A DNA stretch of 64,000 nt from Roseiconus nitratireducens (GTDB lineage: Bacteria; Planctomycetota; Planctomycetia; Pirellulales; Pirellulaceae). This document shows, one piece after another, positions 17,321-27,100 of this stretch. The position numbers and the translations under genes were made by a program. Each line of letters starts with the position of its first letter. Position 1 is the stretch's first letter. The stretch spans positions 124,001 to 188,000 of the forward strand of contig NZ_VWOX01000008.1 of NCBI RefSeq assembly GCF_008629675.1, read 5' to 3'. The notes under the pieces were generated by a model that was given only the letters and a program-made list of their open reading frames with translations, had not been told where the DNA came from and did no database searches.

Positions 17321-19336
17321 ATGAATGGAGCAGTCATCGGTTTGAGTCTCATTGTGGGGCTGGTGTGCGGAGGGCTTGTCTGGTGGATCAAGCGTTCCTT
17401 GCTTGCTGCGCTGCTGGTGCCCGTCGCCGTGGTCGGCCTTGTTGCATTAGCTCTGCCGCCCGCGGTCGCGCCGGTGGTGCCGGCGCCGACCCCATCAGCG
17501 CCGGAGACGCTGGAACCCGAAGCGATGGCGTCCGCAAAGGAGGACGAATTACCGACGGCAGCCAAGCTCGCGGCATTTCGTCCCATCGAGGTTTCTGATC
17601 ACGGCTATGTCGGCTCGGATGCGTGTCGCGAATGCCATCTCCAGAATCACGCGACCTGGTTCGACTCCTACCATCGGACCATGACGCAGGTGGCCAATCC
17701 CGAGGTGGTCTTGGGCGACTTCGATGACGTGAAGTTGTCGCACAACGGACAGGACTATCATCTGCGAGAAGCCGACGGGGTGTGCTGGGTAGAAATGCTC
17801 GATCCCGCGGCGATCCCGGGTACCCCCGAAGCGTCCAAGCGCGTTCAACGACCGATCGTGATGACGACCGGCTCGCATCACATGCAGGCCTATTGGTTCC
17901 CAGTCGGTGCCCGCCGGACCTTGGCCATTTTGCCGTTCGTCTTCCTGAAGGATTCGCAGGAATGGATCCCCCGGTCGGCCGCGTTTTTGAAACCAACGCT
18001 GGCCGGCGTTTCGCACGAAATCGGACGCTGGAACGCCAGTTGTAGTAAGTGTCATTCCACGCACCCGCAAGAACGTGAAATGACCGACCTGTCATGGGAC
18101 ACGCAAACGGCTGAGTTCGGAATCAGCTGCGAAGCCTGCCACGGCCCTGGCCAACAACACATCGCCTACCATCGCGATTTTGCTGAAGCAAAGGCCGCGG
18201 CCGAATCGCCATCCAGCGACCCGATCGTGAATCCAGAAAACCTGCCGCATGTCCGATCCTCGCAAGTCTGCGGCCAATGTCATTCGGTGCTGACCCCGAA
18301 AGGCGACCTTGTCAAAATCAACGTCCAGGGTGGCACGTTCCGACCGGGCGCCGACCTGAGGGAGGCCTACGACATCTGGCAACTTCACAGCCCGGAAATG
18401 GAGAAACTGCTGAACAACGAGTCGATGCACGACCGCGTGGTCAGCACCAATCGAGGAACATTCTATCCGGACGGTATTGTGCGCGTGGCCGGGCGAGAGT
18501 ACACGTCGATGGAACAGTCGGCTTGCTTCCAGCAAGGTGAAATGAGTTGCTTGTCATGCCATCAACTTCACAAGGCGGCCGATGACACACGCAGCGAAAA
18601 GGAATGGGCGAACGATCAGTTGAAGCCGGGCTTCTACGGAAATGATGCTTGTGTCCAGTGCCACGATCAGCAGCAGTACTCAACGGCGCACACCCATCAC
18701 CTGGCGGATTCATCGGGATCGAACTGTTACAACTGCCACATGCCCCACACGGCGTATGGCTTGCTCAAGGCGATTCGCAATCACACCATCACCAGTCCTG
18801 ACCTGAAGCGGGAATTGGCTGCGGACCGGCCCAATGCGTGCAATCAGTGCCACCTGGACAAGACGCTGAAATGGACGGCGGACCATCTGCAGGATTGGTA
18901 TTCGATCGATCCTCCCAAGTTGGATGCGGACCAATCGGAAATTGCAGCGTCGATTCTTTGGCTCCTGAAGGGGAACGCCGCACAGCGGGCGCTGGCGGCT
19001 TGGACGATGGGATGGTCGGAGGCTCAAGAAGCATCTGGCGACGACTGGCAATCGATCTACCTGGCTCAAGTCTTGAACGATCCGTATCTGGCCATTCGGT
19101 TGATCGCGCGCCGTTCGTTGCAAACATTCCCCGGGCTAGCTGACATGAAGCTCGAACCCCTGGGAACCGACTCCGAACGTGCCGATGCGATTCTGTCGAT
19201 CATCTCTCGTTGGGACCAGGATCCGCACGAAGCCAATGCGGCGTTGCTGCTGGGACCGAACAACCGGGTCAAGACCAGCCAGATTGATGCCATCATGAAG
19301 CAGCGCGATGACACGCCAATGAATCTGGCTGAATAG
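17321..19336 (+). CDS. Membrane-anchored octaheme cytochrome c
   Basis: 671 residues. N-terminal hydrophobic segments (residues 4-50) anchor the protein; a Pro/Ala/Glu linker follows. Eight CxxCH heme-binding motifs are present in order: CRECH, CSKCH, CEACH, CGQCH, CLSCH, CVQCH, CYNCH and CNQCH. The opening YVGSDACRECH matches the cytochrome c554-like family used in many bacterial multiheme proteins; additional His residues (HHMQAYW, HTHHLAD, GPGQQHIAYH) could be distal ligands. The last 130 residues are helical and heme-free. Likely role: periplasmic electron transfer or reduction of a small N or S oxyanion, unknown. No oxidoreductase partner is adjacent. Confidence 0.9.
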   Translation: MNGAVIGLSLIVGLVCGGLVWWIKRSLLAALLVPVAVVGLVALALPPAVAPVVPAPTPSAPETLEPEAMASAKEDELPTAAKLAAFRPIEVSDHGYVGSDACRECHLQNHATWFDSYHRTMTQVANPEVVLGDFDDVKLSHNGQDYHLREADGVCWVEMLDPAAIPGTPEASKRVQRPIVMTTGSHHMQAYWFPVGARRTLAILPFVFLKDSQEWIPRSAAFLKPTLAGVSHEIGRWNASCSKCHSTHPQEREMTDLSWDTQTAEFGISCEACHGPGQQHIAYHRDFAEAKAAAESPSSDPIVNPENLPHVRSSQVCGQCHSVLTPKGDLVKINVQGGTFRPGADLREAYDIWQLHSPEMEKLLNNESMHDRVVSTNRGTFYPDGIVRVAGREYTSMEQSACFQQGEMSCLSCHQLHKAADDTRSEKEWANDQLKPGFYGNDACVQCHDQQQYSTAHTHHLADSSGSNCYNCHMPHTAYGLLKAIRNHTITSPDLKRELAADRPNACNQCHLDKTLKWTADHLQDWYSIDPPKLDADQSEIAASILWLLKGNAAQRALAAWTMGWSEAQEASGDDWQSIYLAQVLNDPYLAIRLIARRSLQTFPGLADMKLEPLGTDSERADAILSIISRWDQDPHEANAALLLGPNNRVKTSQIDAIMKQRDDTPMNLAE

Positions 19337-19460
19337 ACGTTCCAATCGCCGCGGCCAAAGACGTGCGTCGCCCCCCTGATGATTCGCCGGATCTCTTGCG
19401 ACGGTTTGGAGGGCAATCATTCAGCATCGCACCGCGACAACGCCCGAACAACGCAAATCA

Positions 19461-19880
19461 ATGTTTCAATTCACCATCAGAAAGATCCTGTGGGTAACGC
19501 TGTACTGCGCGTTGTGTTTTGCGTTCGTCAATGTCTTTGGATTTGACACGCTGTTCGCATTTCATATTTTCGGGATTCACTTCATCGTCCTCTGCGTGCT
19601 TCCGGTTGCGGTGCTTGAGTATCGCGGGTTTCATCGACGCTTCTCGATCGCCGCCCTGGTGGTTGAAGTCCTGTTCTTGTGGATCACCTACAACGAATGG
19701 TACCGGGACGATTTCTTGTTCGGATCGCTCATCGCATTCGCCATGGCCTACGTTGCCGGCATCTTGGCGGCAGCCGCTTATCGAGCCATCAAGCTGCCGG
19801 ACGAACCTCGTGATTCCTGGCGCCCATTGGACATCGCCACCCGCGCGTTGGCCAAGCTGCTGCCTTCGGCGGATGCTTAG
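19461..19880 (+). CDS. Small integral membrane protein, unknown
   Basis: 139 residues beginning MFQFTIRKILWVTLYCALCFAF, an opening common to short planctomycete membrane proteins. Four hydrophobic segments are visible (about 8-27, 30-52, 62-78, 86-108), with a charged, cytoplasmic-looking tail (LPDEPRDSWRPLD). No motif that suggests an activity. Separate from the cytochrome gene by 124 bp on the same strand; co-expression possible but not shown. Confidence 0.7.
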   Translation: MFQFTIRKILWVTLYCALCFAFVNVFGFDTLFAFHIFGIHFIVLCVLPVAVLEYRGFHRRFSIAALVVEVLFLWITYNEWYRDDFLFGSLIAFAMAYVAGILAAAAYRAIKLPDEPRDSWRPLDIATRALAKLLPSADA

Positions 19881-20245
19881 AACGATTCGGAAGTGAATAT
19901 GAACCATCATCGGGCGTCGGAGATTCTTCGAAAAAGAAATTCGTGGCCTGCTTGCCATCCACTTAATCAACGCGATGGTTGAACTAGGCGAGATTGAAAC
20001 GAGCCGAACTGCGGGAACGATCACTTGGCCCACTCTGGGCGGGGCAGTTTGCTACTTCGTCTCGGTTAGACTGTAGAGGCCTTTTTTTACTTCGTCGGGC
20101 ACTCGAATCGGCAGATCAAGACCCCGAACGGCGGCTTCTTGTAAGTCGCCGGACGCCTTGTGCGAACAACGATGATTGAATGCGCGCGACCAACTGACAG
20201 TGTCACGCCGGATTGGCCAGAATCCATGTCGAGAATTTCAGTCAC
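19881..20245. other. Intergenic region, no gene seen
   Basis: Short frames only, none with a start signal or family resemblance. The frame of the next gene is open to a TTG at 20213, but the ATG at 20246 fits the family's N-terminus better. Confidence 0.5.
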
Positions 20246-20866
20246 ATGATCAAGAACGTCGACGACTATTTCGACAAAGGTTGCGGACGCTGCGATCGCT
20301 TTGCGACCGCGGACTGTTCGACGAAGCGGTGGGACGTAGGACTCAAAGAACTTCGTCGCATCTGCCTGCTTGCGGGACTGAACGAGACGGCCAAGTGGGG
20401 GCACCCGTGTTACATGCACGCCGGTCGCAACATCGCGATTCTGGGAGCTTTACGCAACGATTTTCGTCTCAGCTTCTTCCAAGCAGCCTTGATGAAGGAC
20501 CCCAACGGCGTGCTCGAGAAGCAGGGACCGAATACGCAGCACGCCGACATGATCCGGTTCATCGATAGCGGACAAGTGGCTGAGATGGAATCGATCATTC
20601 TGTCCTATCTGCAAGAAGCGATGAGCTACGCCGAAGCCGGCATCAAGCCAGCCAAGAAGAAGGCCCAGATCGAATTGCCGACTGAGCTTGTGGACGCGAT
20701 CGCGTCTGACCCCGAGCTCGCCGAGGCATTCGCCAAGCTTTCTTCGGGTCGTCAGAGAAGCTACGTCATCAACCTAAACTCGGCGAAGAAGCCCGAGACG
20801 CGGATCGCGAGGATCGCCAGGTTTCGCAATAAGATCCTTTCAGGGAAAGGCGCGAATGAGCGATGA
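20246..20866 (+). CDS. YdeI/OmdA-associated family protein with DUF1801 domain
   Basis: 206 residues. Starts near VDDYFDKGCGRCDRF and continues WDVGLKELRRICLLAGLNETAKWGHPCYMHAGRNIAIL, the DUF1801 (YdhG-like) core with its GxP-type loop, then LSFFQAALMKDPNGVLEKQG. The C-terminal third (LPTELVDAIASDPELAEAFAKLSSGRQRSYVINLNSAKKPETRIARI) is the Bacteriocin-protection, YdeI/OmpD-associated helical domain. Proteins of this family are linked to stress or antimicrobial peptide resistance in a few species, with no defined reaction. Monocistronic. Confidence 0.85.
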   Translation: MIKNVDDYFDKGCGRCDRFATADCSTKRWDVGLKELRRICLLAGLNETAKWGHPCYMHAGRNIAILGALRNDFRLSFFQAALMKDPNGVLEKQGPNTQHADMIRFIDSGQVAEMESIILSYLQEAMSYAEAGIKPAKKKAQIELPTELVDAIASDPELAEAFAKLSSGRQRSYVINLNSAKKPETRIARIARFRNKILSGKGANER

Positions 20867-21040
20867 AACCCGAGAAATCCGTGGTTGCTCGCTCGAATGA
20901 ATCACCCCGCCCGGAGATTTCGACCGGCTGTCGATCCGCAACGCTCCTTCGCGACCAAAGGGCATGCCGAGTACTTCAGCCGCCAAACATGATCACGAGC
21001 ATTCACCATTTTCGACACCGGCATTGACGACAAGGTAATC

Positions 21041-21490
21041 ATGGAAAATCAAATCCACGAAGTCATCTCGTACCTGCGAGTCGCAGATGCGGCGAAGGCG
21101 ATCGAATTCTATCAAGCGGCCTTTGGTGCGGTCGAAGACTTTCGGCTTTCGGAGCCCAATGGTCGCGTTGGGCACGCAGAACTGAAATTCGGTGAAACCA
21201 CCATCATGATCTCCGATGAGTATCCCGAGTATGGCATTCACGCTCCCCAACCCGGTCAAGCAACCGGCTTCGCGATTCACCTGCACGTCGACGACGTGGA
21301 TGCCCTGACGCAGCGGGCGGTTGCTGCAGGTGCGACGTTGACCATGGAACCCGCGGATCAATTTCACGGCGAACGGTCATCGAAGGTGCTCGACCCCTTC
21401 GGGCACGAATGGTACCTGGGCTCCAAGATCGAGGATGTCCCGCGCGAGGAAATGCAGCGTCGCTTCTCCGCCATGTTTGACAACACGTAG
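21041..21490 (+). CDS. VOC-family protein (glyoxalase/PhnB-like)
   Basis: 149 residues. VISYLRVADAAKAIEFYQAAFGAVE opens the first beta-alpha-beta-beta-beta module and FAIHLHVDDVDALTQRAVAAGATL the second; FGHEWYLGSKIEDV is the usual C-terminal strand with a metal-ligand-type Glu. This is the vicinal oxygen chelate fold in the PhnB/SgaA-like subgroup (GRVGHAELKFGETTIMISDEYPEYG). Catalytic or binding function cannot be assigned: the group includes glyoxalases, resistance proteins and non-catalytic binders. Stands alone, 174 bp after the YdeI-like gene. Confidence 0.88.
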   Translation: MENQIHEVISYLRVADAAKAIEFYQAAFGAVEDFRLSEPNGRVGHAELKFGETTIMISDEYPEYGIHAPQPGQATGFAIHLHVDDVDALTQRAVAAGATLTMEPADQFHGERSSKVLDPFGHEWYLGSKIEDVPREEMQRRFSAMFDNT

Positions 21491-21617
21491 TCGCCTGTCG
21501 TCCGTCAGCGGTCGGCCGAGCCGTCATTCGATACAGGCCGGCATGCCGATCGCAAAAGCGCCTCGCAGTCCACCGCCGGAAAGCGACGAAACCCTTAACA
21601 TTTGACAACTCCTGCAG

Positions 21618-23096
21618 CTACGTTCCGCCAATCGTATTCCGCAAGTGTTCACAAGCGGTTTCGAGAACATGAATGCGGGCGGTGTACTTGTCGTTCGCAG
21701 GAACAATGGTCCAAGGCGCATGCGAGGTATTCGTGTGTTGGATCATGTCGTTGACGGCTGACTCGTAATCAGCCCACTTTTCCCGATTGCGCCAATCCTC
21801 TTCGGTCAACTTCCAAGCCTTGTGTGGAGTCGTCTTACGTTCTTCAAACCGGCGAAGTTGCTCATCTTGGTCGATATGCAGCCAAAACTTGCAGATCATG
21901 ATCCCGCTTTCCGCCAACTCCTGCTCAAATTCGTTGATTTCGTGGTAAGCCCTTTGCCACTCACCCGGCCGAGCAAAGCCTTCGATGCGTTCCACCAACA
22001 CGCGACCATACCACGATCGATCAAAAAAGGTAATGTTCCCGGAGCTGGGCAAATGACGCCAGAAACGCCATAGGTAATGCTGCGCGTGCTCTTCATCGGT
22101 TGGTGCCGCGATCGGAATCACCCGATAGGTCCTCGGATCAAGGGCCCGCAAGATGCGACGAATGGCGCCTCCCTTACCAGCTGCGTCCCAGCCTTCGAAG
22201 ACCAGAACGCTGGAGATCTTCTGATACTTCGCTTGCCGGCAAAGCAGATTGAGGTCGCCTTGAGATCGATCGCGTCGCCGTTGATAGTCTTTCTTGCTGA
22301 GAGACTTTTTTAAGTCGACGCTGGAAAGCCAATTCACGGGGCTGGGTGTGTACGCTCTCGATTCACTCGTCGGCTGGCGGCTATTCAAGCGAATCTTAAT
22401 CGCTTCGAGTAGATGCTCCGCAATGGTCATGGAACGATAGCGATGGTCAGCACCGTCGATCACTCGCCAAGGTGCGTGTGCAACATCGGTAGCTTCAATG
22501 ATCTGATCACCGGCAACCACAAAGCGGTCGTACATTGCCCAGTGCGCCCAATCCGTGTGTGTCACACGCCAGGCAGTGGCCGGATTCGATTCGAGCTTTC
22601 TTAACTGCTTTCTCTGTCCGCGTTTGTCTAAGTGCATCCAAAACTTCAAGATCAATGCGCCGTCTGCCGCGAGCGTTCTTTCAAATCGCCGAATGCGCTC
22701 GACATGCCGTGGGAACTGATATTCCGAAACTCGCTGTGCCACGGTGCCGAGCAGGACTTGTGAATACCATGCACTCAAGAACAAGCCGATCTGACCACGC
22801 GGCGGCAAGTCATGCCAATAACGGCGAAAGACGGGCCTTTCCTGTTCCGCATTCTCATCCATTGCCCGATCGTAAGCTCGATTGATCAGCCATCTCGGGT
22901 CCATCCATTCGTTCAGCAAATTGACCATCTCGCTTTTGCCCGCACCGTCCACGCCCGCGAAGAGCACAATGACGGGAAAGTCCGCTTGCCGTAGCGAATT
23001 CTGCAGCTCCAGCAATTCTGCTCGGAGAGCTGGCAAGCGAGCTTCGAACTCTTGTTTCTTAAGCTTTTCCGAATTCTTGAAGCTTGCCAGTCTCAT
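21618..23096 (-). CDS. pap: Polyphosphate:AMP phosphotransferase
   Basis: 492 residues made of two tandem PPK2 domains, as expected for PAP (class II PPK2), which phosphorylates AMP to ADP with polyphosphate. The first copy has VIVLFAGVDGAGKSEMVN (Walker A) and the second VLVFEGWDAAGKGGAIRRI (Walker A), then FFDRSWYGRVLVERIEGF (Walker B and lid region). In characterised two-domain PAPs the second domain is the catalytic one; here both loops look complete. Cytoplasmic; links polyphosphate stores to adenylate energy charge. Transcribed alone on the minus strand, convergent with the VOC gene. The length fits the family (about 490-500). Confidence 0.95.
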   Translation of the reverse strand: MRLASFKNSEKLKKQEFEARLPALRAELLELQNSLRQADFPVIVLFAGVDGAGKSEMVNLLNEWMDPRWLINRAYDRAMDENAEQERPVFRRYWHDLPPRGQIGLFLSAWYSQVLLGTVAQRVSEYQFPRHVERIRRFERTLAADGALILKFWMHLDKRGQRKQLRKLESNPATAWRVTHTDWAHWAMYDRFVVAGDQIIEATDVAHAPWRVIDGADHRYRSMTIAEHLLEAIKIRLNSRQPTSESRAYTPSPVNWLSSVDLKKSLSKKDYQRRRDRSQGDLNLLCRQAKYQKISSVLVFEGWDAAGKGGAIRRILRALDPRTYRVIPIAAPTDEEHAQHYLWRFWRHLPSSGNITFFDRSWYGRVLVERIEGFARPGEWQRAYHEINEFEQELAESGIMICKFWLHIDQDEQLRRFEERKTTPHKAWKLTEEDWRNREKWADYESAVNDMIQHTNTSHAPWTIVPANDKYTARIHVLETACEHLRNTIGGT

Positions 23097-23250
23097 CGTT
23101 GGTCTACCTTCGCGTTTTCCGAACTCTCTGCGATTTCACGCTTGTCAGTCTAGCGATATCGTGTCTCGACGGCACCGTTTGCCCCATCCCTTCGATACAG
23201 CCTCAGGTCCAGAGAACATCCTCGCATCTCGGCACTTCCCATGGATGACA

Positions 23251-23334
23251 TTCGGAGCGTCCTTCGTGTCGAGTTCATTGCCGCGCACCAAACCATACTC
23301 GGATGCCATGCAGTCAATCTGTACCGGTTGTAGG
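23251..23334 (+). repeat. 84-bp direct repeat, left copy, flanking the CDP-sugar island
   Basis: Same orientation as the copy at 29924-30007; no gaps and 8 mismatches, all transitions. It begins ttcggagcgtccttcgtg and ends ccggttgtagg. The surrounding gap (23097-23530) has no other gene. Confidence 0.9.
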
Positions 23335-23530
23335 CCTCGAAAAAACTCCTGTTGTTGTACCCTATTGCCCTGGCTATCTACACTGATCACTTTGCCCTGC
23401 GTGGAAGGGCCGAAGCCGCGAATGGGCTCCGGTGTGGGGGCTGAACCCGTGACGATGCGTGTCTCGACTGCCTCGCCGCGTCGTCGCAAGCCCCGCTGCG
23501 ACGCTCCCGAGCGAGCTGAATTCCGCGTTG

Positions 23531-24652
23531 ATGACTGGTATCGATACCAATGCCCCATTGCAAACGACAAGCGTGATCTATCAAGCCCCTCTGCTTTCGA
23601 TCTGCATACCGACCTACTCCCGTGTGTCAATGTTGGACACCTGTCTTGCATCACTCCTACCACAGACTCAGCAGTATGCCGGACGAATTGAGTGCATCGT
23701 TTCTGATAACGCTTCGATCGACAGGACGTCAGAGTTGCTGAGGCAGTATCAGCAGGAGTTCACATTTGAAGTGTCGCGCAACGACCACAACATCGGAATC
23801 CTGGGAAACATCACCAAGGTCGCTGGCCAACTTGCCAAGGGCGACTATGTGTGGGTGATCGGTGATGACGATGTCGTGACCGCAGGGGCCGTTCAGCGAA
23901 TCCTTAACTTCATCGAACGAAACCGGACCGTCGATTTGGTCGCGTTGAATGTCGGCTATCGTCCAGGTGATTCCCGACCCGCTGCGCTTGACGTGCGAGG
24001 TGGAATCACGGATCGTCCCAACTATACCTTGCGCCAGAGCGACAAGACCTCAATTGTCCCTGCCGAGGAGTTGTTCGCGGGCCCGACTGTTGATCTCACC
24101 GCGTCTTACTCGACAGTGATGCGACGTCGCTGGTGGGTCGAATCCTACCCCGAGCCGTATGTGGGCGAACCGTTTACCGACGTTCGTTCCATGTACCCGA
24201 GTGCCTATACGATCGCTGAGCACTTGGCAGGAGCCCGATGCGGGCTTGTCGGTGAGCCGTCGATCATGATTCACGAGATGCCGAGCTCGGATTTCAGCTG
24301 GGCCAAGTACCGAGGAATGGCGTTATTGCACGTCACGTCGTTATTTGAAATGTACGAACACGCCGGAATCCCACACGAAGTCTTACGGCCTTACTATCGT
24401 TACCAGCTCACAGACCGAGGCGACGCGCTCGGTGACTTGTTATGGAATCGCGACTGTGCCGGGGGATGGCGAGAAGCAGGCAAGTTTGCGATCCGCATGG
24501 GACGCTATCCCTGGCTGCTGTTCAAAGCATTTTGTATCGCGATGCTGCATCCCCATGCTCCCCGTCTCCTGTCGACGCCATTCCACCTGATGATGTCGAT
24601 CAAGCGAATGCTGAGTCGGGCGCTTGCTCAACCCTCGATATCGGATGACTGA
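23531..24652 (+). CDS. Glycosyltransferase family 2, RfbV-like
   Basis: 373 residues from the ATG at 23531. GT-A domain at about 20-250: LSICIPTYSRVSMLDTCL, IECIVSDNASIDRTSELL (nucleotide-binding Asp), GDYVWVIGDDDVV (DxD-like metal-binding motif). The C-terminal part (about 260-373) is helical with hydrophobic stretches and may associate with the membrane. Overall pattern resembles abequosyltransferase-type enzymes that add a deoxyhexose to a repeat unit, which suits the adjacent CDP-deoxysugar genes. Its 3' end overlaps that of the opposite-strand oxidoreductase gene by 25 bp. Start from 23459 is possible but adds a basic, unlikely leader. Confidence 0.85.
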   Translation: MTGIDTNAPLQTTSVIYQAPLLSICIPTYSRVSMLDTCLASLLPQTQQYAGRIECIVSDNASIDRTSELLRQYQQEFTFEVSRNDHNIGILGNITKVAGQLAKGDYVWVIGDDDVVTAGAVQRILNFIERNRTVDLVALNVGYRPGDSRPAALDVRGGITDRPNYTLRQSDKTSIVPAEELFAGPTVDLTASYSTVMRRRWWVESYPEPYVGEPFTDVRSMYPSAYTIAEHLAGARCGLVGEPSIMIHEMPSSDFSWAKYRGMALLHVTSLFEMYEHAGIPHEVLRPYYRYQLTDRGDALGDLLWNRDCAGGWREAGKFAIRMGRYPWLLFKAFCIAMLHPHAPRLLSTPFHLMMSIKRMLSRALAQPSISDD

Positions 24653-25749
24653 TCTAGCAACGACACCCATTGGCAAACCGATTCACGCTGGTCGCGGGGA
24701 TCGACCAACGGCAGATAATGCCCGATTGCCGCCGCTCGCGGGCCGAGGAGATCGACGGCGACGGCCAGTTGATGCGGATCCTTCGGATCGAACCCCTGGA
24801 TGCGGATCGCGTCCCAGCAGGCCTGCTGATCTTCAACCAAACGACGGTTGGCCGAAACGGCGAAATCCACCGATTCAATACAATTCTGAATCGCCAAATC
24901 CCAATCAGTTGCGTCGGACGGCGAATCAAGTTCCGCCAGGAATTCATGAATCACTGCAGCCAACGGGCGAGGATCCCGCCACCGGTTGTCGGTCGTGCGA
25001 CCGCGATAAGTGGTGCGTCCTGGCTCGGGAGAATAGTCCAGTTCTGCCTCTCCCTGGTTGATGACAATCCGTCGTTTCCGATTCACGGAACGGCGACTGA
25101 CAGAGACATTGATTTCGGCATCTCGATGGCGATAGAACATTCGTGTCGCATCAGGTCGATAATCGACATCACAAACGCGTGCCGATTCGTGAGGCAACAG
25201 CAGGCGCAACAGCGACCAGACGTGTGGCAGGATGTCGTGCGCGAAGGTCGTGTGAACCGATGGAGATTTGCGCTCGCCGTAACGATCTTCCAGCCATGGG
25301 TCATGCCAGATCATGTCGATCGTATGAATCGGTAGGGAAGTGGCGAGCGCAGCGAAGTCGAGGGCGTAGCTTGCTCGGCTCAATTCCAAGTCAACTCCGA
25401 CCAGCGTTTCTGTCTCAATGGACCGCTGCAGCAGCTGCCGAGCCTCATTTGTCTCCATCACGAGCGGTTTCTCGCACAGGCACGGGATGCCTCGATCCAG
25501 CAACGCATTCACGGATGGAAAGTGCGAATGCGGGCTATTCGCCACCAATGCCGCGTCCGCTTCTTCAAGTGAGTCAAGGGATCGCAACACTCGGACGCTC
25601 TGCATGCCGTGCTGGGCGACCCAATCGACGGCGGCTTCGTAGCCGTAATGGGTGATCCACAATACTTGAGCGACGTCAGGCACCTCAGAAAGCACGGACA
25701 GGAGCACACGGCTCCACCTCCCGCCACCGACCAGAGCAATCGTTCGCAT
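24628..25749 (-). CDS. Gfo/Idh/MocA-type NAD(P)-dependent oxidoreductase
   Basis: 373 residues from the ATG at 25749, which puts the Rossmann strand at the start (RTIALVGGGRWSRVLLSVL); a TTG at 25770 overlapping the upstream stop (TTGA) is an alternative, adding 7 residues. ALVANSPHSHFPSVNALLDRGIPCLCEKPLVME holds the EKP motif of the family. The C-terminal half (about 125-340) has the alpha/beta fold used for sugar binding. Last gene of a minus-strand run rfbF-rfbG-methyltransferase-this gene, so it probably reduces or oxidises a keto group of the CDP-6-deoxy-4-ketohexose made upstream. No catalytic Lys other than that of EKP can be assigned by eye. Confidence 0.85.
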   Translation of the reverse strand: MRTIALVGGGRWSRVLLSVLSEVPDVAQVLWITHYGYEAAVDWVAQHGMQSVRVLRSLDSLEEADAALVANSPHSHFPSVNALLDRGIPCLCEKPLVMETNEARQLLQRSIETETLVGVDLELSRASYALDFAALATSLPIHTIDMIWHDPWLEDRYGERKSPSVHTTFAHDILPHVWSLLRLLLPHESARVCDVDYRPDATRMFYRHRDAEINVSVSRRSVNRKRRIVINQGEAELDYSPEPGRTTYRGRTTDNRWRDPRPLAAVIHEFLAELDSPSDATDWDLAIQNCIESVDFAVSANRRLVEDQQACWDAIRIQGFDPKDPHQLAVAVDLLGPRAAAIGHYLPLVDPRDQRESVCQWVSLLDQSSDIEG

Positions 25750-25766
25750 CACTCGCGCATCCACCG

Positions 25767-27044
25767 TCAAATATCAAGGCGCTGCAGGCTTGGCATCGGC
25801 ACGTAGAGCTTGGACCTCAATCCGCGTTCCCGCAGTTGCCGTGCGATCGGTTCCGCATAGTGCCATGCCAGAAGCAATACGGATTCCGGTTGTTCTTCGA
25901 TCAATCGCTGATTGTTGACGATCGGGAGGTGCTGACCTGGGAGATACAACCCTAGTTTCAGCGATGTCGGTTGTTCGCAGAGAAAGGGCATCAGATCGGG
26001 GCCAACGCCGGCGAAGTTCAACAGCGTGCTGCAACGCCCCGGGCAGGAGTTGCCGATGACGGGATGTCCTCGGTCCGCTTCCGCAATCAAGAATTTAAGC
26101 AACTCATTCTTCAGCCGAATCGATTCTCGACGGAACCGCTCATAATAACTTGGATTCGTAAGTGTCTTCTCTTCCTCGGCCAGAATTTCGCTGACCGTCG
26201 CATCCGGCGTGCGGTGTTTACCTTTCGCGACATAGACCCGAATGTTGCCGCCGTAGCGGCTCACCTTCTCCGCGCGAACGACTTGAAAATCGTAGTATCC
26301 AAAGAGAGTCACCAACGACTTCAGGGAATAGGTCCGAAGGTGTTCATGGTAGATCGTGTCGAACTGCATGCGTTCCATGACTGGTACCAAATAATGGTTC
26401 TCCAGGACGAAGTAGCCATCATCCGCGACCAGAGTCTCCAAACCGTCGATAACATCGCCAATACTCGCCATGTGAGCGAACACGTTGGTTGCGGTGACGA
26501 CCCGGGCGTGTCCGTGCGATTCGACGATCTGGCGAGCAGCCTCGCGATCGAAAAAACAATTGAGCACATCGACTCCCGCAGCCGTCGCATACTCCGCGAT
26601 ATTCGTCGGTTCGACTCCGACAACTCGCATCGAGGAATTGCGAAAGTGCTGCAGCAGCGTGGCATCGTTGCAGCCAATATCGACGACCAGGCTGTCTTCC
26701 GGCAAACGGAGCTGCGAGATGATGGAAGCAGCGAGTTGCTCTTGGTATTCCACCAATTCTCGCGTCACGCCGGTGCGGTAGGGGTACGAATTGTGATAGA
26801 CAACGTCACCCGGGACAACGTAGTCAAGTTGCGACAACGTGCAGTTGCTGCACCACATTTGCCGAAGCGGGTAAAACGTTTCTGGTTCGCTCAACTGCTC
26901 GGCGGTCAACAAAGAATCACACAGCGGCTGGCAACCTAAGTCCAGAACCTCGTGAAGTTCCGGCGACCCGCAGACCTGGCATGCAGTCACACGCCCCAAA
27001 GGAATGTTGTGTCTCGGTCGATCGCTACTGGATGTTGCGGGCAT
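25767..27044 (-). CDS. Sugar C-methyltransferase (NDP-hexose type, SAM-dependent)
   Basis: 425 residues from the ATG at 27044 (a GTG at 27074 would add 10). N-terminal zinc-binding module with ACQVCGSPELHEVLDLG and MWCSNCTLSQL (Methyltransf_13-type Cys pairs), then the SAM fold VVDIGCNDATLLQHF, VVGVEPTN, TATNVFAHM, and the C-terminal Methyltransf_14 domain with FDTIYHEHLRTYSLKSL and RYGGNIRVYVAKG. This three-part order is that of NDP-hexose C-methyltransferases such as the TylCIII/NovU group, which methylate a carbon next to the 4-keto group. Sits 56 bp after rfbG and abuts the oxidoreductase gene, so it should make a branched C-methyl deoxysugar. The exact carbon is not predictable. Confidence 0.9.
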   Translation of the reverse strand: MPATSSSDRPRHNIPLGRVTACQVCGSPELHEVLDLGCQPLCDSLLTAEQLSEPETFYPLRQMWCSNCTLSQLDYVVPGDVVYHNSYPYRTGVTRELVEYQEQLAASIISQLRLPEDSLVVDIGCNDATLLQHFRNSSMRVVGVEPTNIAEYATAAGVDVLNCFFDREAARQIVESHGHARVVTATNVFAHMASIGDVIDGLETLVADDGYFVLENHYLVPVMERMQFDTIYHEHLRTYSLKSLVTLFGYYDFQVVRAEKVSRYGGNIRVYVAKGKHRTPDATVSEILAEEEKTLTNPSYYERFRRESIRLKNELLKFLIAEADRGHPVIGNSCPGRCSTLLNFAGVGPDLMPFLCEQPTSLKLGLYLPGQHLPIVNNQRLIEEQPESVLLLAWHYAEPIARQLRERGLRSKLYVPMPSLQRLDI

Positions 27045-27100
27045 AATCAGTACGGGTGGAATGAACGGAGGCACACCTGCCAGAAGGACCGTGAAACGAC

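Noticed and set aside
23145..23663. 172-codon minus-strand frame over the left 84-bp repeat and the start of the GT2 gene
   Set aside because: It overlaps the GT2 start on the other strand and has no domain; only the repeat part is shared with 29924-30007.
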